Origin: Hyphomicrobiales bacterium
GTDB lineage: Bacteria > Pseudomonadota > Alphaproteobacteria > Rhizobiales > Beijerinckiaceae
Length of the DNA: 37,604 bases
Reading direction: 5' to 3'
Assembly (NCBI GenBank): GCA_027489835.1
Contig: JAIXZF010000083.1
Coordinates: 1-37,604 of the forward strand
The notes beneath the pieces were generated by a model. The model worked only from the letters and a program-made list of their open reading frames with translations, was not told the DNA's origin and ran no database searches. Every line of letters starts with the position of its first letter. Position 1 is the stretch's first letter. The translations under genes and the position numbers were made by a program. This document shows positions 19,897 through 29,702 of this stretch, in pieces.

Positions 19897-21531
19897 ATGG
19901 ACATCGACAGCATCTGGAAGCGCCTCGAAGAGGCCGGAGCCGCGGCCAGGACGCTGTCCATGCGGACGCTGTTTGCGGGCGACGCCGGGCGGTTCGGCCG
20001 CTTCTCGCTGACGCTCGACGACATGCTGCTCGACGTCTCCAAGACCAAGCTGACGGACAGCTCGGTGGCGCTGCTGCTCGAACTCGCACGCGCGGCGCGC
20101 GTCGAGGCAAAGCGCGACGCGATGTTCGCGGGCGAGCCGATCAATCTCACCGAAGGACGCGCGGTGCTGCACACCGCCCTGCGCAACCGCTCTGGCCGGC
20201 CCGTCATGGTGGGCGGGCATGACGTGATGCCGGATGTCAGGGTCGTGCTCGACGCGATGGGCTCGTTCTGCGAGGGCATGAGGTCGGGCTCCATCGCGGC
20301 TGCGGACGGCAAGCCCTTCACGGACGTCGTCAACATCGGCATCGGCGGATCGGACCTCGGCCCCGCCATGGCCTGCCTCGCGCTCGCGCCCTACCATGAT
20401 GGGCCGCGCACGCATTTCGTCTCCAACATCGACGGCGCGCATCTCAACGACACGCTCAAGGGGCTGGACCCGGCGCGCACCCTCTTCATCGTGGCGTCGA
20501 AGACCTTCACCACCATCGAGACCATGACCAACGCCGCCTCGGCGCGGCGCTGGCTGGTGGCCAGCCTCGGGGAAGTGGCGGTCGGCACGCATTTCTGCGC
20601 TGTCTCGACCGCGCTCGACATGGTCGCCGCGTTCGGCATCGCGCCGGACCGGGTGTTCGGCTTCTGGGACTGGGTGGGCGGGCGTTACTCGATCTGGTCG
20701 GCGGTGGGGCTGCCGCTGATGATGGCGATCGGGGCGGAGCGGTTCGGCCAGTTCCTGTCCGGCGCCGACGCCATGGACAGCCATTTCCGCACCGCGCCGC
20801 TGGAGGCCAACCTGCCCGTGATGCTGGCTCTGGTCGGCATCTGGCACCGCAACGCCTGCGGCTTCCCCACCCGCGCCGTGCTGCCCTACGACCAGCATCT
20901 GTCGCGCCTGCCGGCCTATCTGCAGCAGCTCGACATGGAATCCAACGGCAAGGGCGTGACGCGCGGCGGCGCGCCGGTGTCGCGGCCGACCGGCCCGGTG
21001 ATCTGGGGCGAGCCCGGCACCAACGGTCAGCACGCCTTCATGCAGCTCCTGCACCAAGGCTCGCAGCCTGTGCCGGCCGAATTCCTGCTGGCTGCGGAAG
21101 CTCATGAGCCCGGCCTCGACGAGCATCACGCCATCCTCGCCGCCAACGCGCTGGCGCAGGCCGAGGCGCTGATGAAGGGCCGCACGCTGGACGAGGCGCG
21201 CGCGCAGCTCGTCGCGAAGGGCCTGCCTGACGCCGAGGTAAACCGGCTCGCACCGCACAGGGTCTTCCCCGGCAACCGGCCCTCGACCATGCTCATCTAC
21301 CGCAGGCTCGATCCGTTCACGCTCGGCCGCATCATCGCGCTCTACGAGCACCGCGTCTTCGTGGAGGCCGCGATCTGGGACATCAACGCCTTCGACCAGT
21401 GGGGCGTCGAGCTCGGCAAGGAGCTGGCGACCGGGCTTCAGGGCGTCGTGGAAGGCAAGGAGAGCGCCGAGGGCCGCGACGGCTCGACCGCCGGGCTCGT
21501 GGCGTGGCTAAGGCAGAACCGGAGCGCCTGA
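19897..21531 (+). CDS. pgi: Glucose-6-phosphate isomerase
   Basis: [96 protein letters not shown]. Confidence 0.97.
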   Translation: MDIDSIWKRLEEAGAAARTLSMRTLFAGDAGRFGRFSLTLDDMLLDVSKTKLTDSSVALLLELARAARVEAKRDAMFAGEPINLTEGRAVLHTALRNRSGRPVMVGGHDVMPDVRVVLDAMGSFCEGMRSGSIAAADGKPFTDVVNIGIGGSDLGPAMACLALAPYHDGPRTHFVSNIDGAHLNDTLKGLDPARTLFIVASKTFTTIETMTNAASARRWLVASLGEVAVGTHFCAVSTALDMVAAFGIAPDRVFGFWDWVGGRYSIWSAVGLPLMMAIGAERFGQFLSGADAMDSHFRTAPLEANLPVMLALVGIWHRNACGFPTRAVLPYDQHLSRLPAYLQQLDMESNGKGVTRGGAPVSRPTGPVIWGEPGTNGQHAFMQLLHQGSQPVPAEFLLAAEAHEPGLDEHHAILAANALAQAEALMKGRTLDEARAQLVAKGLPDAEVNRLAPHRVFPGNRPSTMLIYRRLDPFTLGRIIALYEHRVFVEAAIWDINAFDQWGVELGKELATGLQGVVEGKESAEGRDGSTAGLVAWLRQNRSA

Positions 21532-21592
21532 CGCCAAGGCGCTTCCGCCGGGCCGGTGTGAGGTCACGGAAGTCGCCCGCCTACCTTGGCGT
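21531..21592. repeat. Inverted repeat downstream of pgi (terminator-like)
   Basis: ACGCCAAGG (21531-21539) / CCTTGGCGT (21584-21592), with additional partial pairing inside (CGCTTCCG vs CGGAAGTCG). Confidence 0.35.
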
Positions 21593-21790
21593 GAAGGCAA
21601 CGTGTGGAACAGCGCTCCCGGGATCCCCGGAACCTCGATGGCGAAGCCGACTCCGGCGACTTTGCGGACACGGCACAGGCGGAGGCTGTCGCCATGCCGA
21701 TGATGAACGGGGCGGCTGGGGTCGCCAGAGCGCCAGCGGCAACGAGGCGACGTCGGCCCGAGGCTTGGCTGCGGTGGTGACGGCATGACG
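21564..21790 (-). pseudogene. Possible degraded or frameshifted gene with a Tat-signal-like segment
   Basis: An RBS-like AGGAG sits 8 nt before an ATG at 21786. A Tat-like peptide SGRRRLVAAGALATPAAPFIIGMATASA is encoded in a different frame just downstream, and the reading frame closes at 21564. Confidence 0.25.
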
Positions 21791-21841
21791 TGGTCTCCTG
21801 TGATCGGCCTTGGGCGTCAGGGACGGTCAGGTGAAAGGGCA

Positions 21842-22135
21842 TCAGCCCGCCTCGCGCCGGCTCCGCCAGCTTCGGCTGGCGGTTTCGACGAGCCCGGCCG
21901 TCCAGCAGATCGGGCAGCCGCGGAAGGCGATCAGCGCCGCCGCCCCGAGGCCAAGCGCGGCGGGCAGGGCCCACCAGACGCCCTCGACGCCGCCGGCCAT
22001 GATGGCGAGGCTGATGGCCCCGGCCCCGATCGCGCCGCGGGCAAGATGCTCGGCGAGGGTCTTGCTGGCGAAGGGAGTCGGCTCGCCGGCGCCCATCTGT
22101 CGCAGGATCGCGGCGCGCGTCACCGGTTCGGCCAT
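21842..22135 (-). CDS. Small two-TM membrane protein with a CPIC motif (DUF2892-like?)
   Basis: MAEPVTRAAILRQMGAGEPTPFASKTLAEHLARGAIGAGAISLAIMAGGVEGVWWALPAALGLGAAALIAFRGCPICWTAGLVETASRS; a GTG start at 22144 would overlap the ECF stop by 4 nt. Confidence 0.65.
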   Translation of the reverse strand: MAEPVTRAAILRQMGAGEPTPFASKTLAEHLARGAIGAGAISLAIMAGGVEGVWWALPAALGLGAAALIAFRGCPICWTAGLVETASRSWRSRREAG

Positions 22136-22140
22136 GGCTT

Positions 22141-22680
22141 TCACTCCTTGATGTACTCGCGGATCATGGCCCGCGCCCGGTTAAGCCGCGCCTTCACCGC
22201 CTCGCGCGTGAGGCCGGTGGATGCGGCGATCTCGTTGATGGTCAGTTCCTCCGCGTCGCGCATGAGGATGACGACGCGGTAATGATCTGGCAGCGACTGG
22301 ATCGCCGCCGCCAGGTCGAGGCGCAAATCCTCGACGGGCCAACTGGCGAAGGCCGGATCGTTTTCGATCGCCTCGACGGGCTGCATGCGCAGCGCCTTGC
22401 GCGCGACGCGCTGGCATTCGCGGCGGACGATCTGGAACAGCCAGGCCGAGAACGAGGTGACGACGCGCAGCGCCCCGATGCGGCGATAGATCAGCCACAT
22501 CGCATCCTGAACGGCGTCGTCGACATCGTCGGCCTTGCACGCGATGCGCGCATAGCGGCGAATATCGGGCTGGCTGGCGGCCAGCAGCCGGTCGATCGCC
22601 CCGCGATCGCCAAGCCGCGCCGCCTCGATCAATGCATCCGGCAGAGCCTGCCTGCCGCGCCCGCCGGCCCATGCCTGCAT
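22141..22680 (-). CDS. ECF-type RNA polymerase sigma factor
   Basis: ACKADDVDDAVQDAMWLIYRRIGALRVVTSFSAWLFQIVRRECQR (region 2) and AIQSLPDHYRVVILMRDAEELTINEIAASTGLTREAVKARLNRARAMIREYI (region 4). Confidence 0.93.
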   Translation of the reverse strand: MQAWAGGRGRQALPDALIEAARLGDRGAIDRLLAASQPDIRRYARIACKADDVDDAVQDAMWLIYRRIGALRVVTSFSAWLFQIVRRECQRVARKALRMQPVEAIENDPAFASWPVEDLRLDLAAAIQSLPDHYRVVILMRDAEELTINEIAASTGLTREAVKARLNRARAMIREYIKE

Positions 22681-22892
22681 CAGGCCGCTCCGCCACTCTT
22701 GCGCCCGGCCATCGCGCAGGCCGGGCAATAGCCGACGATTCCGGTCAGGCCCGTGACGACGCCGACGGCGGCGATCAGATAGCCTACAGGATTGCCCGCC
22801 AGCCCGATCAGCCCGCAAGCCACCATTGCCGCCCCGGCCGCGATCCGCACCAATTGTTCCTTGCCGCCGACATTCTTGCGATAGATCATCAA
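22680..22892 (-). CDS. DUF2892 (YgaP-like TM) family small membrane protein
   Basis: MMIYRKNVGGKEQLVRIAAGAAMVACGLIGLAGNPVGYLIAAVGVVTGLTGIVGYCPACAMAGRKSGGAA; 1-nt overlap with the ECF sigma gene. Confidence 0.82.
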   Translation of the reverse strand: MMIYRKNVGGKEQLVRIAAGAAMVACGLIGLAGNPVGYLIAAVGVVTGLTGIVGYCPACAMAGRKSGGAA

Positions 22893-23282
22893 AGCCTCCT
22901 ATCCATCCCGAGCGGCCATGATGGACGCTCCTTGTCGACAAAGAGGAGCCGAAGCGGAGTTTCGGTTCGCGCCCTGCGAAATAATTCGTCCCGACCCGGG
23001 GCAGGCGCGAAGCGGATCCGGCGGCGGTTCATTGACATGCCGCTCCGGCAAACCCATACTCGGCACGCCGTCAGCGCAATGCTGGCGGCATTTGTTTTGT
23101 GTCACCGAACGGTCAGGCTCGATGGACAGGATCAGCGGAACGGCAATGGGGTCGCGGCAGCGACGATGAAGGCGGCAGCGAATGCCTGAGGCGTTCGCGC
23201 GGGTTCAGCCCGTCCGCTCTTCCCTGATGACCGTCTGCCCTTCCCGGCGCGTCGCGCGCCTTTCGATTGAGGACCCGTTCCC

Positions 23283-24479
23283 GTGATCACCCCCATTCTT
23301 CCCACCTATGCCCGCGCCGATGTCGCTTTCGAGCGGGGCGAAGGCCCCTGGCTCATCGCCACCACAGGCGAGCGCTATCTCGATTTCGGCTCCGGCATCG
23401 CGGTCAATTCGCTTGGCCATTCGCATCCGCACCTGGTCAAGACCCTGCAGGATCAGGCGGCCAAGCTCTGGCACACCTCGAACCTCTACCAGATGCCCGA
23501 CGGCAAGCGGCTGGCGGAGCGGCTCATCGCGAACACCTTCGCGGACACCGTCTTCTTCTGCAATTCGGGCGCCGAGGCCAACGAGGCCGCGATCAAGATG
23601 GCGCGGAAATATCACTCCGCGCACGGCCATTCCGAGCGCTTCCGCATCATCACCTTCGAGGGTGCCTTCCATGGCCGCACGCTGGCGACGATCGCCGCGG
23701 GCGGGCAGAAGAAATACCTCGAAGGCTTCGGGCCGAAGGTGGACGGCTTCGACCAGGTGCCGTTCGGCGACCATGACGCGCTGAAGGCGGCCATCGGCCC
23801 CGAGACGGCCGCGATCATGATCGAGCCGATCCAGGGCGAAGGCGGGCTGCGCTCGGTGCCGCACCAGTGCCTGCGCGGGCTGAGGGCGCTGTGCGACGAG
23901 CATGGCCTGCTGCTCATCATGGACGAGGTGCAGACCGGCGTGGGCCGCACCGGCAAGCTCTTCGCGCATGAATGGAGCGGCATCGCGCCCGACATCATGT
24001 CGATCGCCAAGGGCATCGGCGGCGGCTTTCCCATGGGCGCCTGCCTCGCCACCGAGGCCGCCGCCGTCGGCATGACGGCCGGCACGCACGGCACCACCTT
24101 CGGGGGCAATCCGCTCGCCATGGCGGTTGGCAACGCCGTGCTCGACGTGGTTCTGGCCGATGGCTTCCTCGACCACGTCAACAAGACCGCGTTGTCCTTC
24201 AAGCAGAAGCTCGCCGCCTTTGCCGACGGCCACCCGAAGGTGATCGAAGGCGTGCGCGGCGAAGGCCTGCTGATCGGCGTCAAGTGCCGGGTGCCGAACA
24301 CCGAGTTCCAGGCGGCTGCACGCAAGGCCGGGCTGCTCTCGGTCGGCGCGGGCGACAACGTCGTGCGCCTGATCCCGCCGCTGACGATCACCGAAGCCGA
24401 GCTGACCGAGGCCATGGCGCGCCTCGAGCAGGCGGCTGCGGCCGTCGAGGCCGATCTCTCCCGCGCGGCGGCGGAGTAA
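23283..24479 (+). CDS. argD: Acetylornithine aminotransferase (class III aminotransferase)
   Basis: [106 protein letters not shown]; followed by argF. Confidence 0.95.
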   Translation: MITPILPTYARADVAFERGEGPWLIATTGERYLDFGSGIAVNSLGHSHPHLVKTLQDQAAKLWHTSNLYQMPDGKRLAERLIANTFADTVFFCNSGAEANEAAIKMARKYHSAHGHSERFRIITFEGAFHGRTLATIAAGGQKKYLEGFGPKVDGFDQVPFGDHDALKAAIGPETAAIMIEPIQGEGGLRSVPHQCLRGLRALCDEHGLLLIMDEVQTGVGRTGKLFAHEWSGIAPDIMSIAKGIGGGFPMGACLATEAAAVGMTAGTHGTTFGGNPLAMAVGNAVLDVVLADGFLDHVNKTALSFKQKLAAFADGHPKVIEGVRGEGLLIGVKCRVPNTEFQAAARKAGLLSVGAGDNVVRLIPPLTITEAELTEAMARLEQAAAAVEADLSRAAAE

Positions 24480-24526
24480 GCATCGATGACCTGCACGTCC
24501 CCGACCCGCCAGGCCGGAGAGTTTTG

Positions 24527-25450
24527 ATGCCGCCGCGCCACTTTATCGATCTGTCCGATTTCACGACCCGCGAGCTCAGGGCGATGCTCGACGCCGGCCG
24601 CGACATCAAGGCCAGGCGCCGGACGCCCGCCTCGCAGGGCGACCGGCCGCTCGACGGCAAGACGGTTGCGATGATCTTCGACCAGCCCTCGCTGCGCACG
24701 CGCGCCTCCTTCGAGGTCGGCATTCGTGAGCTGGGCGGGGCGCCGATGATGGTCACCGGGCGCGAGATCGAGCTTGGCGAGCGCGAGAGCGTGGCCGACA
24801 CGGCGCGCGTCTTCTCGCGCTATGTCGACGCGATCATGATCCGCATCCTCGACCATGGGCAGCTGCGCGAGTTCGCGCGGCACGCCACGGTGCCGGTCAT
24901 CAACGGGCTGACCAAGACCTCGCATCCTTGCCAGGTCATGGCCGACATCATGACCTTCGAGGAGCACAGAGGCTCGCTGCAGAAGGCCAGGATCGCCTGG
25001 ACGGGGGACTCGAACAATGTCCTCGCCTCCTGGATCCATGCGGCCGGCCGCTTCGACTTCGAGCTGCATGTCGCGACGCCCGCCGAGCTCGCGCCCTCGC
25101 GCGCGCTGCAGGACTGGGCCAGCGAGAACGGCGCCCGCCTCAAGCTGACGACGAAGCCCGAGGAAGCGGTCGAGGGCGCCGATTGCGTCATCACCGATTG
25201 CTGGGTGTCGATGGGCGACAAGGAAGGCAACCGGCACAATCTGCTGAGGCCCTTCCAGGTGGACGAGGCGCTGATGCGCCGGGCTGCCCGCGAGGCCGTG
25301 TTCATGCACTGCCTGCCCGCCACGCGCGGCGAGGAGGTGACCGACGCAGTCATGGATGGGCCGCAATCGGTCGTTTATGACGAGGCCGAGAACAGGCTGC
25401 ATGCGCAGAAGGCGATTCTCGCCTGGTGCTTCGGCCAAGTGCAGGCCTGA
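24527..25450 (+). CDS. argF: Ornithine carbamoyltransferase
   Basis: [82 protein letters not shown]. Confidence 0.96.
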   Translation: MPPRHFIDLSDFTTRELRAMLDAGRDIKARRRTPASQGDRPLDGKTVAMIFDQPSLRTRASFEVGIRELGGAPMMVTGREIELGERESVADTARVFSRYVDAIMIRILDHGQLREFARHATVPVINGLTKTSHPCQVMADIMTFEEHRGSLQKARIAWTGDSNNVLASWIHAAGRFDFELHVATPAELAPSRALQDWASENGARLKLTTKPEEAVEGADCVITDCWVSMGDKEGNRHNLLRPFQVDEALMRRAAREAVFMHCLPATRGEEVTDAVMDGPQSVVYDEAENRLHAQKAILAWCFGQVQA

Positions 25451-25456
25451 CATCCC

Positions 25457-26455
25457 ATGAATGACGGCGCGGACGCGTCCCTTCGCGAGCTGGACGACCG
25501 CGTCCTGCCCTTTACGGTGGAAGCGCTGGACGTGCGCGGCCGCGTGGTCCGGCTCGGGCCTGCGCTCGACACGATCCTGAGGCGCCATGGCTATCCGGAA
25601 CCCGTGGCGCGCGTGCTCGGCGAGGCCGCCGCGCTGACGGCGCTGCTCGGCACCTCGCTGAAGTTCGAGGGCCGCTTCCAGCTGCAGACCAAGAGCGACG
25701 GGCCGATCGAGATGCTCGTGCTCGATTTCGACGCGCCGGACCGGATCAGGGCGGTCGCGCGCTTCGATCAATCGCGGCTGGACGAGGCAATCGCGCATCA
25801 CCGGACCTCGACCGCCGCGCTGCTTGGCGAGGGCTATCTCGGCATGACCATCGACCAGGGCAGCCACATGTCGCGCTATCAGGGCGTCGTGCCGCTGGAC
25901 GGAGCCGATTCGCTTGAGGCGGCGGCGCATCGCTATTTCCGGCAGTCCGAGCAGATTCCGACGCGGATCAGGCTGGCGACGGCGCAGACCGTCGGCCCCG
26001 AGGGCGAACGCTGGCGCGCCGGCGGCATCCTCGTCCAGTTCCTGCCGACCTCGCCCGAGCGGCAGCGGCAGCAGGACCTCGACCCGGGCGACGATCCGAG
26101 CGGCAGATCCGCGCCCGAGCGCGACCCCGACGGCGTGACGGACGATGCCTGGGCGGAGGCCCGCGCGCTGGTCGACACGGTCGAGGACCATGAGCTGGTC
26201 GATCCGATGCTGGAAAGCGAGCGGCTGATCTACCGGCTGTTCCACGAGCGCGGCGCGCGCGTCTTCGAAACCGTGCCCGTGCATGAGGAGTGCCGCTGCT
26301 CCGCGGCCAGCATCCTGGCGATGCTGCGCCGCTTCAGCCCCGATGATCGCCGCGCCATGGTGGCCGATGACGGCTCGGTGCAGGTGACCTGCGAGTTCTG
26401 TTCGCGCCGCTACAGCTTCACGCCCGAAGAGATCGAGGCGGAGATCGCGCCCTGA
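25457..26455 (+). CDS. hslO: Redox-regulated Hsp33 family chaperone
   Basis: HSP33 fold plus C-terminal zinc motif ECRCSAASILAMLRRFSPDDRRAMVADDGSVQVTCEFCSRRYSF. Confidence 0.95.
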   Translation: MNDGADASLRELDDRVLPFTVEALDVRGRVVRLGPALDTILRRHGYPEPVARVLGEAAALTALLGTSLKFEGRFQLQTKSDGPIEMLVLDFDAPDRIRAVARFDQSRLDEAIAHHRTSTAALLGEGYLGMTIDQGSHMSRYQGVVPLDGADSLEAAAHRYFRQSEQIPTRIRLATAQTVGPEGERWRAGGILVQFLPTSPERQRQQDLDPGDDPSGRSAPERDPDGVTDDAWAEARALVDTVEDHELVDPMLESERLIYRLFHERGARVFETVPVHEECRCSAASILAMLRRFSPDDRRAMVADDGSVQVTCEFCSRRYSFTPEEIEAEIAP

Positions 26456-26531
26456 AGGCAGGGCTTGGCGGGCCGCTGCTGGGGCAAAGCCGTCGAGCCT
26501 GGCCCGCGGCAGGCCGCCTCTCCCGGACAGC

Positions 26532-27140
26532 CTATTGCGCCACCCATTCGATCGCGTCGTCCAGCCTGTCATCGCCCCAGAAGAGTTCGCCATCCTGTGT
26601 GACGAAGGCCGGGGCGCCGAAGATGCCGAGCGACTTGGCAAGCTCCGTCTCGGCCTTGAGCCGACCCTTCACCTCCTCGCTCTTGGAGGCCGCGAGGGCG
26701 CCCTGGGCGTCGATGCCGGCTTGGCGCAGCGCCTCGACCACGACCGGCTCGTCCTGGATGGAACGACCCTCGCCGAACTGAAGGGCGAAGCAGGCCCGGG
26801 TGAAGCGCGGCGTCCAGCCTGCGTCGCGGCCGGCGAGCGCGATCCGTGCGGCCGTCAGCGAATTCTGCGGGAACGGCGCAGGCCGCTTCAGGGGAAGGTC
26901 ATACTTCCGGCAGCGGCGCTCGAGGTCGCGCCACATATACTTGCCCTTGGCAGGGAAAAGATTGAACGGCGAGTTGTTCCAGCCCTGCGCCGCGAAGATC
27001 GGCCCGAGTAGAAAGGGCCTCCACCTGATCGAAACGCCCGCGCCTTCGGCCAGCTCTTCGATCCGCATGACCGACAGGTAAGAATAGGTCGAAGCGAAAT
27101 CGTACCAGAAGTCCAGGGTCGGCCGGGCGGGCATTGGCAC
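26532..27140 (-). CDS. 2-hydroxychromene-2-carboxylate isomerase / DsbA-family (kappa GST-like) protein
   Basis: LDFWYDFASTYSYLSVMRIEELAEGAGVSIRWRPFLLGPIFAAQGWNNSPFNLFPAKGKYMWRDLERR...LGIFGAPAFVTQDGELFWGDDRLDDAIEW. Confidence 0.9.
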   Translation of the reverse strand: MPMPARPTLDFWYDFASTYSYLSVMRIEELAEGAGVSIRWRPFLLGPIFAAQGWNNSPFNLFPAKGKYMWRDLERRCRKYDLPLKRPAPFPQNSLTAARIALAGRDAGWTPRFTRACFALQFGEGRSIQDEPVVVEALRQAGIDAQGALAASKSEEVKGRLKAETELAKSLGIFGAPAFVTQDGELFWGDDRLDDAIEWVAQ

Positions 27141-27316
27141 CTCACAGGATTCGCGTTCCAGATTAGGCCGGTCGCCCGAGGCTGCAAGACACTTCCACGC
27201 GGGGCCATGTTGCGCGCCCGGCGAGCATCGGCTACCGGACAGCGCACTGCCCTTTCCAACACCCCAGCGGACGCCTCGTTCCTCGCCGCGCGTCCGCTTC
27301 CCGGAAGATCGAAGCC

Positions 27317-28552
27317 ATGACCGCAGCCAAGCGCGTGAAGAAAGTCGTCCTCGCCTATTCGGGGGGGCTCGACACCTCGATCATCCTGAAATGGCTGCAG
27401 ACCACCTATGGCTGCGAAGTGGTGACCTTCACCGCCGATCTCGGCCAGGGCGAGGAGCTCGGACCCGCGCGCGACAAGGCGCTGCTGCTGGGCATCAAGC
27501 CCGAGAACATCTTCATGGACGACCTGCGCGAGACCTTCGTGAAGGACTACGTCTTCCCGATGTTCCGCGCCAACGCGGCCTATGAGGGCGTGTACCTGCT
27601 CGGCACCTCGATCGCCCGGCCGCTGATCGCCAAGCGCCAGATCGAGATCGCGGAGCAGGTCGGCGCGGATGCGGTCAGCCATGGCGCGACGGGCAAGGGC
27701 AACGATCAGGTCCGCTTCGAGCTGACCTATTATGCGCTCAAGCCTGACATCACCATCATCGCGCCGTGGCGCGAGTGGGATCTGCGCTCGCGCGAGCAGC
27801 TGATCGCCTTCGCCGAAAGCCACCAGATCCCGATCGCCAAGGACAAGCGCGGCGAGGCGCCCTTCTCGGTTGACGCGAACCTCCTGCACGCCTCCTCGGA
27901 GGGCAAGGTGCTGGAGGATCCGGCGCAGGAAGTGCCCGACTACGTCTATTCGCGCACCGATGGACCGGAGAGCGCGCCCGACAAGGCCACCTACGTCACC
28001 ATCGACTTCAAGGGCGGCGACGCGGTCGGCATCGACGGCAAGGCCATGAGCCCGGCGACCCTGCTCACCGAACTCAACCGGCTCGGCAAGGTCAACGGGA
28101 TCGGCCGGCTGGACCTCGTCGAGAACCGCTTCGTCGGCATGAAGAGCCGCGGCATGTACGAGACGCCGGGCGGCACGATCCTCGCCGTGGCGCACCGGGC
28201 GATCGAGAGCATCACGCTCGACCGCGGCGCGGCGCATCTCAAGGACGAGCTGATGCCGAAATACGCCGAGCTGATCTACAATGGCTTCTGGTTCAGCCCC
28301 GAGCGCGAGATGCTGCAGGCGCTGATCGACAAGAGCCAGGAGCATGTCAGCGGGACGGTGCGCCTCAAGCTCTACAAGGGCAACACCATCGTGGTCGGCC
28401 GCGAGAGCCCCTATTCGCTCTACGACCAGGACCTCGTGACCTTCGAGGAAGGCGCGGTCGCCTACGACCACCGCGACGCGGCCGGCTTCATCCGGCTCAA
28501 CGCGCTGAGGCTGCGCACGCTCGGCCAGCGGAAGAAGAAGCTGGGTCTCTGA
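27317..28552 (+). CDS. argG: Argininosuccinate synthase
   Basis: [70 protein letters not shown]. Confidence 0.97.
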   Translation: MTAAKRVKKVVLAYSGGLDTSIILKWLQTTYGCEVVTFTADLGQGEELGPARDKALLLGIKPENIFMDDLRETFVKDYVFPMFRANAAYEGVYLLGTSIARPLIAKRQIEIAEQVGADAVSHGATGKGNDQVRFELTYYALKPDITIIAPWREWDLRSREQLIAFAESHQIPIAKDKRGEAPFSVDANLLHASSEGKVLEDPAQEVPDYVYSRTDGPESAPDKATYVTIDFKGGDAVGIDGKAMSPATLLTELNRLGKVNGIGRLDLVENRFVGMKSRGMYETPGGTILAVAHRAIESITLDRGAAHLKDELMPKYAELIYNGFWFSPEREMLQALIDKSQEHVSGTVRLKLYKGNTIVVGRESPYSLYDQDLVTFEEGAVAYDHRDAAGFIRLNALRLRTLGQRKKKLGL

Positions 28553-28558
28553 GCGCCC

Positions 28559-29185
28559 ATGGCGCGGGCCGGGACGGGCATCGCGCAGGTCGCGGTCGGC
28601 TCGCGCGAGGAGCTGGCAGACTGGCTCGAGGCCAACGGGTCGAGCTCGGGCTCGATCTGGCTGGTGACGCTGAAGAAGGCGGCCGCCGCGCGCCTCGGCC
28701 AGCCCTTCATCGGCTATGACGCCATCGTCGAGGAGGCACTGCGTTTCGGCTGGATCGACAGCCTGCCGCGCGCGCTCGACGAAGATCGGACCATGCTGCT
28801 ACTCAGCCCGCGCAACAAGGGCAGCGCCTGGTCGAAGGTCAACCGCGAGCGGATCGAAAAGCTGACGGCCGCCGGGCTCATGCGGCCCGAAGGCCTCGCG
28901 GTGGTGCGACGGGCGCAGGCGGATGGCTCCTGGGACAAGCTGCTCGCGGTCGACGGACTGGAGACGCCGCCGGACCTTGCCGCGGCGCTGCAGGCCGAAC
29001 CGCTGGCCGCTCATTTTTTCGGGCGCTTTCCGCCCTCGTCGAGACGGGCCATCCTCGAATGGATCGCGCAGGCCAAGCGCCTGGAAACGCGGGCGGCGCG
29101 CATCGCCCTCATGGTCGAGCGGGCGGCGCAGAACCGCAAGGCGAACTTTCCCGCCGGGCGCGACAAAGGTCCGGCGGACACGTGA
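28559..29185 (+). CDS. YdeI/OmpD-associated family protein
   Basis: SREELADWLEANGSSSGSIWLVTLKKAA...YDAIVEEALRFGWIDSLPRALDEDRTMLLLSPRNKGSAWSKVNRERIEKLTAAGLMRPEGLA...RRAILEWIAQAKRLETRAARI. Confidence 0.88.
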   Translation: MARAGTGIAQVAVGSREELADWLEANGSSSGSIWLVTLKKAAAARLGQPFIGYDAIVEEALRFGWIDSLPRALDEDRTMLLLSPRNKGSAWSKVNRERIEKLTAAGLMRPEGLAVVRRAQADGSWDKLLAVDGLETPPDLAAALQAEPLAAHFFGRFPPSSRRAILEWIAQAKRLETRAARIALMVERAAQNRKANFPAGRDKGPADT

Positions 29186-29251
29186 CCGGGCCGTCATGGC
29201 GGGCTTCCACGCCGCCCGAGCGGCATGACCGGCAGGCGTAACGACAGGGCC

Positions 29252-29276
29252 GGAACATCGCCGCAGGCGAAACGTT
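29252..29276 (+). promoter_or_regulatory. Putative EcfG (general stress response sigma) promoter
   Basis: Exact GGAAC (29252-29256) - N16 - CGTT (29273-29276), 32 nt ahead of the ATG at 29309. Confidence 0.6.
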
Positions 29277-29295
29277 CCCCGCACTCAACGTTTCG
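29268..29295. repeat. Perfect inverted repeat CGAAACGTT-N10-AACGTTTCG overlapping the putative -10
   Basis: 9-bp arms at 29268-29276 and 29287-29295. Confidence 0.65.
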
Positions 29296-29308
29296 GGAAA
29301 CGTCCATC

Positions 29309-29671
29309 ATGACACGTACATTCTTTTCGCTGGCGGTGCTCGCCGCCGGCCTCGGCATCGCAGCCACGGCCACGGCTCAGACCAGCGCGACCTCAGCCGA
29401 GTCGCGGCTCGCCAGCACTGAACTCACGGCCTGCAAGGCGACGGCGCTGACGGCGCTCAGCCAGCGCGACGCCTCGATCAAGGACATCTTCATCGATGAG
29501 GACGGGCTGAGCGTGGCCACCGCCGACACCAAGGTCGAAGACACGCCGGTCAAGCGCATCATCATGGGCGAGGCCTACCTGCAGACCAACCGGCAGGACA
29601 AGCCGCGCCGCTTCCTCTGCCTCGTCGGCGAGAAGGGCAAGGTGCTCCTCACCTTCTTCACCCAGAACTGA
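29309..29671 (+). CDS. Small secreted/periplasmic protein of unknown function
   Basis: Signal peptide MTRTFFSLAVLAAGLGIAATATAQ, then an ~97-aa mature domain with two Cys (ELTACKAT, RRFLCLVG). Confidence 0.75.
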   Translation: MTRTFFSLAVLAAGLGIAATATAQTSATSAESRLASTELTACKATALTALSQRDASIKDIFIDEDGLSVATADTKVEDTPVKRIIMGEAYLQTNRQDKPRRFLCLVGEKGKVLLTFFTQN

Positions 29672-29702
29672 CGCGGCAGCAGCCAGCGGAGGACGGCACG
29701 TC

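Noticed and set aside
19783-21351. Minus-strand ORF of 522 aa antisense to pgi
   Set aside because: Mirror frame of pgi; no domain signal.
22899-23105. Minus-strand 68-aa ORF upstream of the ECF operon
   Set aside because: No RBS, signal, TM or family motif; more likely leader/promoter region of the DUF2892-ECF operon.
23612-26641. Minus-strand ORF of 1009 aa antisense to argD-argF-hslO
   Set aside because: Spans three well-supported + strand genes; composition is that of a non-coding high-GC frame, with no recognisable domain.
26888-28471. Minus-strand ORF of 527 aa antisense to argG
   Set aside because: Mirror frame; overlaps argG and the isomerase gene in incompatible frames.
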